Assembly: GCF_008831285.2 (NCBI RefSeq)
Contig: NC_045146.1
Location: 22,399,703-22,463,702, forward strand
DNA from: Nymphaea colorata
Lineage: Eukaryota; Streptophyta; Magnoliopsida; Nymphaeales; Nymphaeaceae
Length of the DNA: 64,000 bases
Direction: 5' to 3'
A program made the position numbers and the translations under genes. This document shows positions 36,222 through 48,305 of the stretch, in pieces. The stretch's first letter is position 1. Each line of letters begins with the position of its first letter. The notes below the pieces were generated by a model, which was given only the letters and a program-made list of their open reading frames with translations, ran no database searches and was not told the origin of the DNA.

Positions 36222-39200
36222 TTTTTCTTGATGTGTGGTGTGAAGAGAAATTTGAGCGGGTGGACGGCGTTCAGGAAGCGTTGGAGGCGTTCGATGGGGC
36301 GAGCAAAGGGAAGTACACAATTGGGCTGGGACAAGACTGCATGGCCTTCTGCACAGAGTTGGAGGACGTCATCTCTATGAGGTCCTCTCTCTCTCTCTCC
36401 CTCTCTCTCTCTGCGTGTGTGTGCGTGTTAATATTTTCATCTATCAAAGTAGGATATGTGGTTAAATTGAGTGCACGGGAAGAGAAGACATAATGGTTCA
36501 TTAAATTCAATTTATCTAACAACTTTGCCTTGGCTTTGAAGGTTGAAATTGGTATGCATCGCCACCGAGAAGAGTAGCAACAAGGATGATAATGAATTGT
36601 AGTTGTCTTCATCTTTACTTTATTTGTACCAATTGTGTTGGTTCGTTTGAACTGGAACTAGCAAAACAGAGCTAGCCTGGTTTTGATGGTCCTCCACTTT
36701 CGAGCTATGTTATGCTTTTGGTGGTTCGAAACCGGTCGAATTTGATGGCTGTTGCCAACCGCGTGTCGCAGCGTGAAGTTGGTATTTCTCTAGGTGGTAG
36801 AATACATAACGTAGTTTATCCCTTTTTCTCTTTGAGAAATTCGCTTCGAATCTCCCCAAATGCAATTAATTAGCTGCATTCTGGTTATGATTTTTCATCT
36901 AAACAATTAAGAATACGCTGAGATCCGAGAAAAAAAATATGTGAAAAGGTAAATGGACGGTGCCTACAACTTGTAAGGTTTCGGTCTATGACTGGGTTGA
37001 CATGGTCTTTCAATTGTCAAAATTTGAATTAATCAAGTTTAAGATCCAGGGTTTTATTTGGTTCGGAAAAAACAAAAAAAAAACTTATGTTTCACAGACT
37101 AGGATGCCACGGTCTAGGTTCCTTAGAAGAACAAATTAAAGCCATCAGTGTTACTGAACGGAATAAGCCACAAGTGAGTATGTTTGACGATATCCTTTAC
37201 TAATCTTCAATGATTTTCACCACTTACGAAGCAAATTCGTGCAAATTGGGTTTGTAAAGCCAGATAAGCTGCAAGAAACTGATTTTCGTATTCTTTTATT
37301 AATTATAGATTTGACAGCCTGCATCACCTAATTCGTTTTATTGTTTTCTTCATACATCAGTTGTTGCATGTAGATTCAAAACTGACACAAACATTTTCAG
37401 CTTGACAGTTGTCACATCTCTTCTTCAGAAGTATGGAGTTGATCCGAAGCAGATTGGTCGTCTAGAAGTGGGCAGTGAAACCGTCATAGACAAGAGCAAG
37501 TCCATTAAGACCTGGCTTATGCACATATTTGAGGTTAGATCTCAATACCGTATGAAATGTCTGTATCTGTCTTCAATTAATTGTTTTCTTTTTATTTGAT
37601 ACAATGAAATGCATTCATATGTTTTTCGTGTTTGGAGGCAATGTACTTAATGTCAATATGAAATGGCTTAGGAATATGGCAACAGTGATATTGAAGGAGT
37701 TGACTCCACAAATGCATGTTATGGAGGGACTGCTGCTTTGTTCAATTGTGTAAACTGGGTGGAGAGTAGCTCATGGGATGGGCGCTATGGTCTCGTCGTC
37801 TGCACAGATAGTGCGGTATGAACTTTATCTAAGCATCACCTGTTCGGATGTTCCTGGTCATTGATATTGTTGGCAACCAAAACTACATAACGGGGTGCTT
37901 TCTTCTGATTTCCTTATCATATCCATAGTGTACAGGGTACTCTTTTGGTTTGGCATAAAGAAATTTCAATTAAATTGTGCATGACTTGTTTTAGTCAACA
38001 TTCCAACTTATTTCCCGGCGTTAACCCCACGGCAACCTCTGGTTTATTTGCTGTCAACAAATATAACTGTTCGTCAATGTTCTCTAGTTAATACTATGTG
38101 TGTTACATGCTTTACAACTTTAGTTTGTAATTGACAGCCTCTAGCCCCATAAATAGAACATTTTGTTAAATAAATTTTTTTACAATTTATAGTTATTATA
38201 CGCCATGCTAATATCCATTCCGCATCGGTGAACAGTGAGATGGTGAGGCGTTAGCTTTATTTAACGTGATTGTGCAGCTAGAGTTCCATCCATGAGTGAT
38301 AAAAGGGGGTCTTCCTTTTGTATTCACTTGCGTGGTTTTCCATCAAATGCCTTGGTTGAGAACTTAGCATGAAAGCATTCAACTGTGCTTCTTCTGTTCA
38401 TAAAAAATAGCCTGTTCACTCAGTTGCTGACTGTTGGGATTTGATTTATATGGAGGTATAACTTTTTTCCTCTTTTCATTGCTGTATGTACTTAAATGAG
38501 TAGTTCTGTTTGGTAGGTTTATGCTGAAGGACCTGCTAGACCAACTGGAGGGGCTGCTGCTATTGCAATGTTGATTGGGCCCAACGCACCTCTTGCTTTT
38601 GAAAGTAAACTCAGGGGAACTCATATGTCTCATGTTTATGACTTTTACAAGCCCAATCTTGCAAGTGAATACCCAGTAAGCTTCTCTGCTCTTCTATGTT
38701 TACAATTTTCATTTTGGTCCATGTCTTTTTCTGGTATTCTGATTTTTCAAATGCTTATCTGGTGAAAACATAGTCTGCCAACCAGAATGAAGTGGTTACT
38801 GAGATTTATGTTATACCAGAAACTGTTATATTTTATTCCTTTGTCATGCAATGAAAGTAACTTCCATAGATCTGTATATCATCATTTTGACTTCTCTCTT
38901 CTCAAGTACCACCTATTTATCCCTTCCTGCTCATGTGGAAGGCAAAGTGTGCTGATATTTCATGTTATTGCATCATCTTAATTAATTAGTCAGTTAATTA
39001 ATTAATGAATTAATTGCTTAATTAATTATTGATATTAAGCCCATATTGCTTGTCCAATTTGAGCTTCACATTATTAGTTAGGTACTCTTGAGGATAATTT
39101 GGATGCTGTATTATATTTCAAGTACATTTAAAAAATGTCTTCTGTCAGCATCAGCAACTTTATTTAGCAATGCCTGAAGGCTGTGTCATTCACCTAACCT

Positions 39201-42200
39201 GAGTAAATGCAGATTTAATTAAGGTAAAGTGCATAATAAATTCTGGTAAATCTTGTGGGTATGATGCTCATAATATGCATTCGGCTCAGTGTCTCATCAC
39301 TGTAACAGTAATTACCTAGATAAAGGAGATGATTATGTCTCTTGACAACCCAGTGGCTGAGATATCAATTTAAATATCCGTATTGTCTGAATGGAAGAAT
39401 TTAATCACTAATGCTTTTGGGGAGCATTTTGTCATTTTCTTTCTTTAGAAAATTTTGGATCTGTAATCAATTTCAAATTCAGTAAACAAGATTTTCTTTA
39501 TACTTTATAGCTTATAAGGGATATAGATTTTAAATATTTTTGTTCAACTAAGCATTTTCTACCCCTTTACTATTTCAGTATTTCTATAGGTTTTTTATAA
39601 TCAATAAACTAAAAAGATACATTTTTTTGAGGATTAACTAGCTCACCGTTGCTATTAGGGACAACTAAGACTACTGTTTTGAAACTTCACTAGGTCAACA
39701 GTTATAAAAATTATGCACAGACTAAATTCGAGCTGACAAATTATGAGTTCATTTTCATTGAAACACATAGGATACTCCACTTTTCTCTGTACTACTGATT
39801 GTATATTTATTTTATAAATGATTTGTATCCATATTTATTTTGGCACCATCCTCCTCGCTTTGCTCACATGGGACTCTTATGCTCCCTGAGTTTGGTGTTC
39901 TACATGGAAGCTTCTACTCTACTTATCGTTTTCACTACCATATGATACTGTCAACAGGTGTAAATCTGAGTGCTTTTTGTGTAGGTTGTGGATGGAAAGC
40001 TTTCACAGACCTGTTACCTTATGGCACTTGACTCTTGTTACAAACGATTTTGTGCCAAGTAAGATCAGGACTTTCTTGCTTTTTTTGTTTCTTTCCTTTT
40101 AGTGGGTTTTTATTTTGCAGATTATTTTATCTCATTCCTGCTTGGTTCAATTTCAGATATGAGAAGTTGGAGGGAAAGCAGTTTTCTATTCTTGATGCAG
40201 ATTATGTAGCCTTTCATTCTCCATACAATAAGGTGTCTTGTTAATTTCAATCTCCAGTAACATGGATTTCTTTTAACTGATCTATTTGTTAAAATTCTTT
40301 CAGTTCTAATTCTTCATTATTTGGTTTAAAATGATAATGCAGCTTGTGCAGAAAAGCTTTGCCAGGCTTCTATTCAATGACTTTTTGCGGGATGCCAGGT
40401 TTTCACCATATACCTGATTTTGTGATTACAATTATCCACCTACTGTCTGAATGGATGGCTGTCACGTGGATTTGAGGGGATAATTTTAAGCTACTGAATA
40501 TGGAGATGACAATGAGCTAAGAATAAGGAAGCAGCTGAGAATTCTGTAACAAATATGCTGCATTGCTTTTTTTGTTTTTTTGTTCCTTTGTGTGGGATTT
40601 GGGGGTGCTTAAGCCACTTGAATAGAGTAGCACACTGTTCTTCATTTTTAGAATAAAATCTTAAACATCTGGTCTGATAATAGTATTTACTTATTTCCAT
40701 TTGGGAAGTCTGGTGCAGAAACCGGAAGTGTGAAATTCAGGCATTTTGCAAACCTCTGTGGCCACTTATTTCTTCTGGACCTGTTCTTCTAAAACTTTTT
40801 ATCTATTACAGAAGGACTAAACTGGAAGGATGAGCATATATGTCTGCCCTTTAGCTTTTTAACGTTCTGTCCTCAACTAGGATCAGGAGGCATAGGTGTT
40901 TAACCTTAGCACCTGATTCTTCCTTGATATGAAGTTCACAGAAACTGTGCTACCAATTTATGCCCATTTATGTGTCGCCTAAGTCATGCAGATCAGCTTG
41001 ATTAAAGATGTTACCAATTTTATTCCTGGTGCCATAACTTAAACCTCAACCTTTTAGTCACTTTTAAATTAAACTTGTCCATCCTGCATCCCATGTCTGT
41101 TGGTTTGCATGGAAAACACGTTTTATTTCAAATTGGCATGTACTGGCACCAGTGGTGTTGGCATATCATCTAGCGCCATTGTGGTTGGGCAAGTTTTTAG
41201 TATGCCTTGAAGTGTTCTTTTAGGTCTTCAGCTTCTGTTAGTGTGGCTTGAAGTAAAGATACAGAACGCCATCTCTGATGGTCAAAGTCACATGGGCACT
41301 TTAGTAAAGTCCACATACCCATGTCACCATACCCATACCTAAAGTGGGTACTTGGACACACTTTGATACTTCTTAGCTCAAAGTTGATCCAATCTACCTA
41401 ATTTTACTTGATGATTTAATTTTTTCTAACTCAGTTTTCACTTTTCAATCTATTTTTTAGAGTCATTGTTCATTAACAGATAATGTTTTTACTTATACCA
41501 CTTGTTTATTTAAATTTTGTTTTTATTTGATCTTTTTGTGCTATTTTGCATATATATATATATATAACCTGATATGTCTCCATACCTACATTTTCTAAAG
41601 TTTCTGTCTTTTTGTGCTATTTTGCATATATGCATATATATATAACCTGCTATATTTCCGTACCTACATTTTCTAAAGTTTCCGTATCTACCTGCACCTC
41701 CGTACCCATACCCATGTGACTTAAATGATGGTCGTTTATAAATTGCTGTATCTCACTGTTGTTGTGGGGGCACCTTTGAAGGCCTTTGTCCAAATCCAAC
41801 AGACACTTCATGCCTCTTAGTTGGGATAGCTTTTTTAACTGAAATCTGCTAGTGCATTGTTACATATTTAAAATGAGCTTCCCTATATTTTCTTTCCATA
41901 TTCCTGGAAACAACTATAGTATGTATTTTTTGGTATCTGTGTTACTAAGCATGCTTGTAAATTTTTTCTTTTGTAGTTCTGTCGAGGAGAATGCTAAAGA
42001 GAAGTTTGCACCATTTGCAAGCCTGTCTAGTGATGAAAGTTATCAGAACCGGGATCTTGAAAAGGTCTAATGCAGCTCTTTGGATTTAGTGTTATGGCTT
42101 GGATCAATTTTGAAATTATCCTTATGCCTGGGTGTTCTACGAACTTGAAAATTTGATTTCTTGTCATTCCTACTAGCTTACAGTTATCATGGAATTTACT

Positions 42201-43258
42201 TAGGTATCTCAACAACTGGCCAAACAGCTATACGACATAAAAATACAGCCATCAACTTTGTTGCCAAAGCAAGTCGGCAACATGTACACTGCATCAATTT
42301 ATGCAGCATTTGCGTCCATTATTTATAACAAGCATAAATCGTTGGTAATGCCTTATTGTCAGGTTTCTAGTTTGTTGTAGCATATCCAGCATATTCTTGG
42401 GTTAACACTTAACATGATATCCACAGGATGGTCAAAGAATATTAATGTTCTCCTATGGAAGCGGTTTGGCTTCAAGTTTGTTCTCCTTGAAACTACACAT
42501 GGGTGAACATCCATTCAGCCTGTCAAATATTGCTGACGTGCTAAATATCTCAGAAAAGCTGGAGTCGAGACATGTGGTATGTCGATAATTTTTTGATATA
42601 TGTCCAAGAAATTAACTGCTGCTTTTGTTTCATATTGAAAAAGTCTAGTACATATCAAGTATATCTTAGGAGGAAAATAGGCATGGGTGTCTTGGATAAG
42701 CGATCTTAGGTAGAAAAATTGTTGTTATTTCGTTTCTTCCTTTCTCATCTCAAACGTTTATTGCCATAACCCTGTTGCTGTTTCTTTTCAAGTTTCTTCG
42801 ACCTTTCATATTACTATTTCCCTTAATTTTGGAGCAACCACACAATTTCTTGCAGCACCTTTTCTTTTATTTCTGATGGTTTTCATCTCATTTTGCCTAT
42901 TTCGAGTTCCATCGTTCTCCTGACTTCGTTAGGTCAGTCCTGTTACAACAGGGTTGCCATTGTTTTTATCCTTCAAAATTTGGCATTGCTATTGACATTT
43001 TCAATATAGTGATTGAATATATACATTATTTTTCAGTTTTCACCGGAGAAATTTGTCGAAAATATGGTCCTGATGGAACACCGTTATGGAGCTAAAGGAT
43101 TCGTGACATCCAAGGACAGGAGCTTGCTTAGTAATGGAACATTCTACCTTACGGAGGTTGATTCCATGTACCGGAGGTTTTATGCCAAGAAATCAGGAAG
43201 TGAAGATGCGGGCGAAACAGATGTCAGCTGTGAAAATGGCAAACTTAATGCTCATTGA
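35940..43258 (+). CDS. HMGS: Hydroxymethylglutaryl-CoA synthase (mevalonate pathway)
   Basis: Cytosolic enzyme condensing acetyl-CoA with acetoacetyl-CoA to HMG-CoA, the second step of the mevalonate isoprenoid pathway. Twelve exons: 35940-36011, 36275-36381, 37401-37533, 37672-37815, 38517-38675, 39985-40058, 40157-40232, 40343-40398, 41977-42064, 42204-42344, 42427-42576 and 43037-43258. They total 1422 nt, 473 residues, slightly longer than the usual ~460-470. Seen: [17 protein letters not shown] at the N-terminus, catalytic Glu86 in [14 protein letters not shown], nucleophile Cys120 in [12 protein letters not shown], catalytic His250 in [18 protein letters not shown], and FVTSKDR near the C-terminus. 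Catalytic assignments follow alignment by memory to animal HMGCS1 (E95, C129, H264). Intron 1 starts GC rather than GT. Intron 8 (1.58 kb) holds a repeat insertion. The start ATG is the first in the leader. Confidence 0.96.
36183..36220. repeat. (CT)n(TG)n microsatellite in HMG-CoA synthase intron 1
   Basis: CT dinucleotides followed by TG dinucleotides. Further CT-rich tracts lie at about 36030-36052 (same intron) and 36385-36412 (start of intron 2), so both introns begin close to pyrimidine microsatellites. Confidence 0.9.
41285..41715. mobile_element. MITE-like repeat in HMG-CoA synthase intron 8, with an internal ~75-bp tandem duplication
   Basis: The left end reads 'agtcacatgggcac' and the right end is the reverse complement of 'agtcacatgggtatggg', giving terminal inverted repeats. 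Inside, 'ctttttgtgctattttgcat(at)n...cctacattttctaaagtttc' occurs twice in tandem (about 41535-41605 and 41609-41682). A related element with the same ends lies at about 49346-49650. Confidence 0.5.
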
Positions 43259-43469
43259 TCTTACATGATGAGCACAGTCAGCCGCAGGAAATTAGTATTT
43301 TACCGCTTAGGATGTAGTGCAGAAGGTGTTAGATTGTGATCATCATCTGTTTGAACATGGTGAATTGTGCTAATTAATTTATTTTGCTGCAAGTCATCTA
43401 TCTATCTTTGTCTTTTTCATGTGCTTCACTACATATATATATATAATATAGCTTACATCGTTAGGATTT

Positions 43470-43590
43470 GACAAAGCGGCAAAGCCTACCTCTTTGAGGT
43501 TCCTTTCTTCCATACCAGTCCTTGAACCCTGGACGTTGTAATGTACCATCATTTGGTACCACCACAACGCCAGGCACAACTGATACGAAG
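43470..43590 (-). mobile_element. tRNA-derived SINE, family 2
   Basis: Read on the minus strand it has a near-consensus A box (TGGCGTTGTGGT, 43561-43571) and a strong B box (AGGGTTCAAGGAC, 43518-43530), about 35 bp apart as in a pol III promoter. The flanks do not fold into a full tRNA. The body differs from the other SINEs in this window. Ends are approximate. Confidence 0.55.
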
Positions 43591-44576
43591 CTTACCTCTT
43601 ATTTTTAAGATTCACTGATAAACTGCCGGGTGCCCTTTCCTAACTCCCTGATCGTGTAAGCGTCTCAAATTTAAGTAGGGTTTTCTTTGTGTCGCTCGAT
43701 TTATTGACGCTACCCCCTTCTTGGCCTTTTGAGCGGGCTGGGTTTGTGGAGAATCCTATCAAATTATGCCCAAGTGGTGTCTGTCGAACTCTTTTATTCC
43801 TTCAACTCAAAGGGTCTTCAGTGCTAACACCACAGCAAGGGATGTGATCTCGACTTTTGGTAATAATAACAAGTTATCGTTTTATGAATCTACTCAAAAG
43901 AACAAAATAAAGTTATTGTTTTATGAATCTACTCAAAAAAACAAAATAAGGTAGATTCACGAGATAAATATGGCAGTATTTCATAATCTGTCACAATTTT
44001 TTGAAGTAAATTCATGAAACAGTAACAACATATTACTTTTGCTAAACGGCCCCTAAGCGTTCTTGCAGTTGATCAGAGGCGAAGCTGGAGCTCATAAAGA
44101 CCACAAGATTATGAGCTCCAGGTTGGGCTCTGATCAACCACTACCTAACATGAATTGAATTTGAGATATCTGGGTTCCAAGCAGTACCCTAAGACCAACA
44201 AATTTAAGACAATAGAACAAAATCTCAAACAGTACGTTACATTATTTCTAAGTTGGGCAACAGGATTTGGAACTCTAATTATTTTGTTCTTAGATGTGGA
44301 ATGGTAGGTTTGTGTGAACTCTTTCATTATCTACCCACAGCCACCAAGGTCACCCAATTAGTAGCATTGCATGTAGCAAGATAGCACTTTCTAAATTAAA
44401 AGCACGCAGAGCTCTTTAGGTGTGGGTTCTAAAAAGGCTCGGGTATTACTAGCCCTACCTTGGTTTACTCTATCCGTAGGGAAGTGCGATGTCCAAGACA
44501 TTTCTTTCATAAAAAAGTCGCCATAAAAAACATATATAACATGCACAGTCGTTATCGATTAGCTTCTACAAGCTGA

Positions 44577-44582
<6 letters not shown>

Positions 44583-44629
<47 letters not shown>
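44583..44629. repeat. (TA)n microsatellite
   Basis: About 23 uninterrupted TA dinucleotides, just upstream of a SINE. Confidence 0.95.
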
Positions 44630-44630
<1 letters not shown>

Positions 44631-44649
44631 CAGCCTTAATAAAACATGA

Positions 44650-44810
44650 GTTGGGTCGTACCTAAGCGGCTTAGTATAGATGGTTGGATAGTTGTGTAAG
44701 TGGGAGCCCCATCGGCAGTTTGATTCTACGTGTGCTGAGCTCTTAAACTGCAAACAATGGTAATGAGACACTTAAGTTGACGGGTATACCATAGGTCTAT
44801 CTAGATTCAA
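44650..44810 (+). mobile_element. tRNA-derived SINE, family 1 (copy 3, best preserved)
   Basis: The head carries an A-box-like 'gcggcttagtatagatgg' (from 44666) and a B-box-like 'cagtttgattctacg' (44716-44730), followed by the shared body 'aaactgcaaacaatgg', 'cacttaagttgacggg' and 'ccataggtctatctaga'. It is the clearest of four copies. Confidence 0.65.
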
Positions 44811-46126
44811 AAGCAGCTTTGGACCCTCGTGACAAAGGGAAAAAGAAGATTGCACCCTTCGCCTCATGGTGGGTTTCCACCATAATGCTTGGATTTGATC
44901 GCCGTCTTTGCACCTATCAAACTTGTCCAGCCTCTTCAGGTCTTCTCCCATTACACCTCGGCTGTTCTTTGAAAAACATGACAATCTCACTTCCACAGAT
45001 AGATTATCCTTGCTGTACAAATCAAGGAACAATGGTAAAATACCAATTTTGTATCCAACGTTTCTCACCAGCTATATAAACTTTTATTTCTAAAATTGAA
45101 AGAGAAAAGTAGGAAGCAAAGGAAAGAAGGAACCCTCCCCTTCTCATCAGAGATTTTTAGGTGTGATACAATTCCAAGTGAAAGCATGCTCTATGGTTTA
45201 CCTTCCTAGTAAAATTTATGTTAAACATGCCCTTGAAATTGTGGATTGCTCTTGTTTACAGCAACTAAAAACTTAAACACACTCCTCATTAGAGAACTTT
45301 CTTTTGGCATACCTGGTTGGATTTTTGGACAAAATCCGCCGTGCACCTTTGATCCGTTGAGAAAAAAAAAGGGTATAAGAATCAATGAAAATAATTAAGT
45401 TTTAAAAATATTTTAAAAACAAGTAAGAATAACACGTGATGTGACTCTTGAATTGGCTACTAAATCAAAATTATCAAATTGATTTACATTGATTCGATTC
45501 AATTCAGGCACATTCTAATAACTTTGAAATACCAACCGAAGTAAAGAGGAGCAGGTGATGTAATTTCACACACAAACATGCAATAACCGAACAACATACC
45601 AAACCAAAGTTATGGAAAAGTAGGACGAATCTAAGCACCAATGCCAAATTGGCAATCGAAGAATCAAACAGCGAATAACATCATAAATTATCGATCATCT
45701 ACGAGACTACGATAAGAAAGACTTCATAGAAAAAATTGCAGAAGGAAAAAAGAAAAAGAAAACAAAAAACCCTACGAGCAGACTGCCGCCGTAAGATCTA
45801 AAATGCTAAACAAATCCAAGCAATAATTGGGGAATTCTAAGATGTAACTGGCTCGGATATTTTTTCGGGTCAGGCCCCTCTATCTCAGGTGAAACCTCCA
45901 TTGGGACCGCCTCAGCCCCCCCCCTCTCTCTCTCTCTCTCGATTTCGTTGGTGGGCATGTGTCTGAAGGTGTGATTCTTCGGTTACAGTTTCTTCTCTTT
46001 AGCTCCGCTTCGTCCCAGTTTCACCCTGATACCCCCATGGGCTTTTGGCTTTAGGAATCTTTAAAATAGCGTAAGCTATTTGTTGTGTCACTTAGAATTG
46101 ATTCCCATGTACTTTTGCTAGAGTTG

Positions 46127-46223
46127 ATGGTGAAAAGCAAGAAAACTCTCCCTCTCCCTTCCTCTCTCTAAACGAATGGTTGAGCTTTTCATCTTGGGGG
46201 TTGCATTTGGCTTTGATAATTGA
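46127..46223 (+). promoter_or_regulatory. Two upstream open reading frames before the PEX16 start
   Basis: Two short frames precede the main ATG: 46127-46171 (14 codons plus stop) and 46176-46223 (15 codons plus TGA). The second ends only 4 nt before the main start, and a third upstream ATG (46223-46225) is out of frame and overlaps the main frame. Whether they are in the mRNA depends on the unknown transcription start. The main start has a strong context (G at -3, G at +4). Confidence 0.4.
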
Positions 46224-46227
46224 TGCA

Positions 46228-48305
46228 ATGGAAGCCTACAGGAGATGGGTTTGGAAGAATAGGGAATTCGTCCATTCCTTAGAAACCTTCGTCAACGTGA
46301 GTTCCCGTATTCACCCCCCTCAGCACTTCCTTTACTTTTTGTTTGTGCTCCCTATATGGTGGCTGTTTTTGACGATTGGAGGTTTTTCCTTTTGACCGGT
46401 TTTTCATGTTGTACTGATTCTTATGCAGGGATTGACTTGGCTTCTTCCTGAACGATTTTCGGATTCTGAGATCGCTCCAGAAGCAGGTTTTGTAGAGTTT
46501 TGGTAAATTTTTAATGAGGATATGGTCTTCATCATCAAATTCACTTTCCCATTTTTTGGTTTGGCTATTTTGTTGAATGATTTTTTTTTTTTTGGTTGTG
46601 TAGTGACATCCATTTTGGGGATAGTCGCTGGTATCAATCAGCATATTATAGAAAAGTCGGCAGCTCAGATTCAATTTGGTGTTCAGGATCATGGATTCCC
46701 TTGGTCTTTATGCTTATCTGCTGTCAAAGAGTTGGAGACACTGGTTGAAGTTGTAGCTCAACACTTCTATGGAGATGATAAAAAGTGGAACTCAATTGCT
46801 CTCACAGAAGCTATAAAGTGTGCACCTTTATGTTCCCTTTTTGAATTTTATGAATGCATTGAGTATTTTGTGTTCTTTTCAATTACGATAGAAACAAAAA
46901 TGTGCCTTTAAAAATCTCCTTGAAAGAGGCATGTAAAATAGAGAAGAAAGGTTTCTGTTCTAAACGTTAGGTATGTGCTCTGTAGGGCTATGATCCGTTT
47001 GATCATGATGCGTGAAAGTGGCTACAAGATGCTTTTGAACGGAGGGGTGACGTTGAACATTGGAGATGCTTTGGATGTTTCACAGCCTTCCGTTAGGAAT
47101 CCTTCTATGCAGTCTGTTACAGGCAAACCTGGTACACATTATGGCCCTGGTCACTTCTATGATTTCAGAGACGGTGGTCCTCATAGTCTAGAAGGTAGGG
47201 CCATGGTTGCACTGAGTAGATTTGGGGAGAACGCGAAGATGAATTACCAACCAACGTGGTTGAGCAGATCTCAGAGCCGTGACTTTGAACAATCTGGTAA
47301 GTTAGCCCTAACAATACATTCTTACCCGAAGGCTTAGTATTTCCCCCTTGAAATCGTTTTGGAAACTTATAGCATTGATGATGTAGTTTAAGCACTGTCT
47401 TGGCTGATTATAGCTGCTTCTATTTGTTCAAGATGCACAACAGGAGAAGCCAACACTTGCATCAGTATTTTCTGAGAAGGGTCTAGTTGGTGCTGCATTT
47501 GTGTTTGGAGAAGTGCTTTACATAATGAGACCAGTCATCTATGTTCTATTTATCAGAAAATATGGACTTCGGTCCTGGATACCATGGTTTTCGTCCCTTT
47601 CAATTGACATTTTGGCTATGAGCCTGCTTTCTTTCACATCAAATCTGTCCCGGAAAGGCAAAAACTCACTTCTACTTTCTGCTGTTGAGAAAGATGAGGT
47701 CAGTAATCATCAAGTTATAGTTCCTACATGGCATCATTTTGCTCATGAATCAGTTCTTTTAAACGAGAAACTGTCAAACTGAAGTAGAAGATAAGAGCTG
47801 TTGGTTATCATCCATCCTGTTGTACGCAAGCACTGCTTCTGTTAGCATCCTCTGTTTCATTAAACCTAACTTTGTCCTCTTGAACCACAATGCAGTTAAA
47901 AAGAAGAAAACTTTTATGGGCATTTTACATCTTGAGAGATCCTTTTTTCAGCAAATATACTAGGTAAACTGCCTCTTTTTGCCATGGTTCTTTTACGTAG
48001 TGTGTCTTTGTGTGCTTATAATATTGACTCTGGTCTTTCAGGCACCATCTTGAGAATTCTGAGAAAATATTGAACCCCATACCTTTTGTAGGGTTTTTTA
48101 CAGGTATACTTTTTTACGTCATTTACTTATGCAGTCCCCCATATCTTGTGCCGCTATCCTAAGAGCTGTTGAACTTAATGGAAGACATTTGAGTTTCTTT
48201 AGTGCAGGTTCATGTTAATGTTTTCTTTATATTGTGCATGCAGCGAAACTTGTTGAACTGATTATTGGTGCCCAAACACGGTATACGTACACATCGGCAT
48301 CATGA
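46228..48305 (+). CDS. PEX16: Peroxin PEX16, peroxisome membrane biogenesis protein
   Basis: Integral membrane peroxin of ER and peroxisomes needed for import of peroxisomal membrane proteins; the Arabidopsis counterpart is SSE1 (family knowledge). Exons: 46228-46296, 46429-46486, 46604-46817, 46986-47296, 47433-47698, 47896-47963, 48042-48103 and 48244-48305; total 1110 nt, 369 residues, matching the plant family's length. Seen: MEAYRRWVWKNREFV start, GLTWLLPERFSDSEIAPEA, the conserved segment ending AQHFYGDDKKWNSIALTEA, IRLIMMRESGYKMLLNGG, LEGRAMVALSRFGENA, FGEVLYIMRPVIYVLFIRK with RSWIPW, LWAFYILRDPFFSKYTR, and the C-terminal AKLVELIIGAQTRYTYTSAS. All introns are GT-AG and in phase. The linker after GENA is divergent, as in other plants. 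Confidence 0.96.

Larger units (their letters stand above)
43259..46120. other. Intergenic region between HMG-CoA synthase and PEX16
   Basis: The first ~150 bases are probably HMG-CoA synthase 3' UTR. The rest carries two SINEs, a (TA)n tract at 44583-44629 and a tandem 'ttatgaatctactcaaaa(g/a)aacaaaata' duplication near 43881-43950. A (CT)n tract lies at about 45922-45939, upstream of PEX16. No other gene was recognised. Confidence 0.55.
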
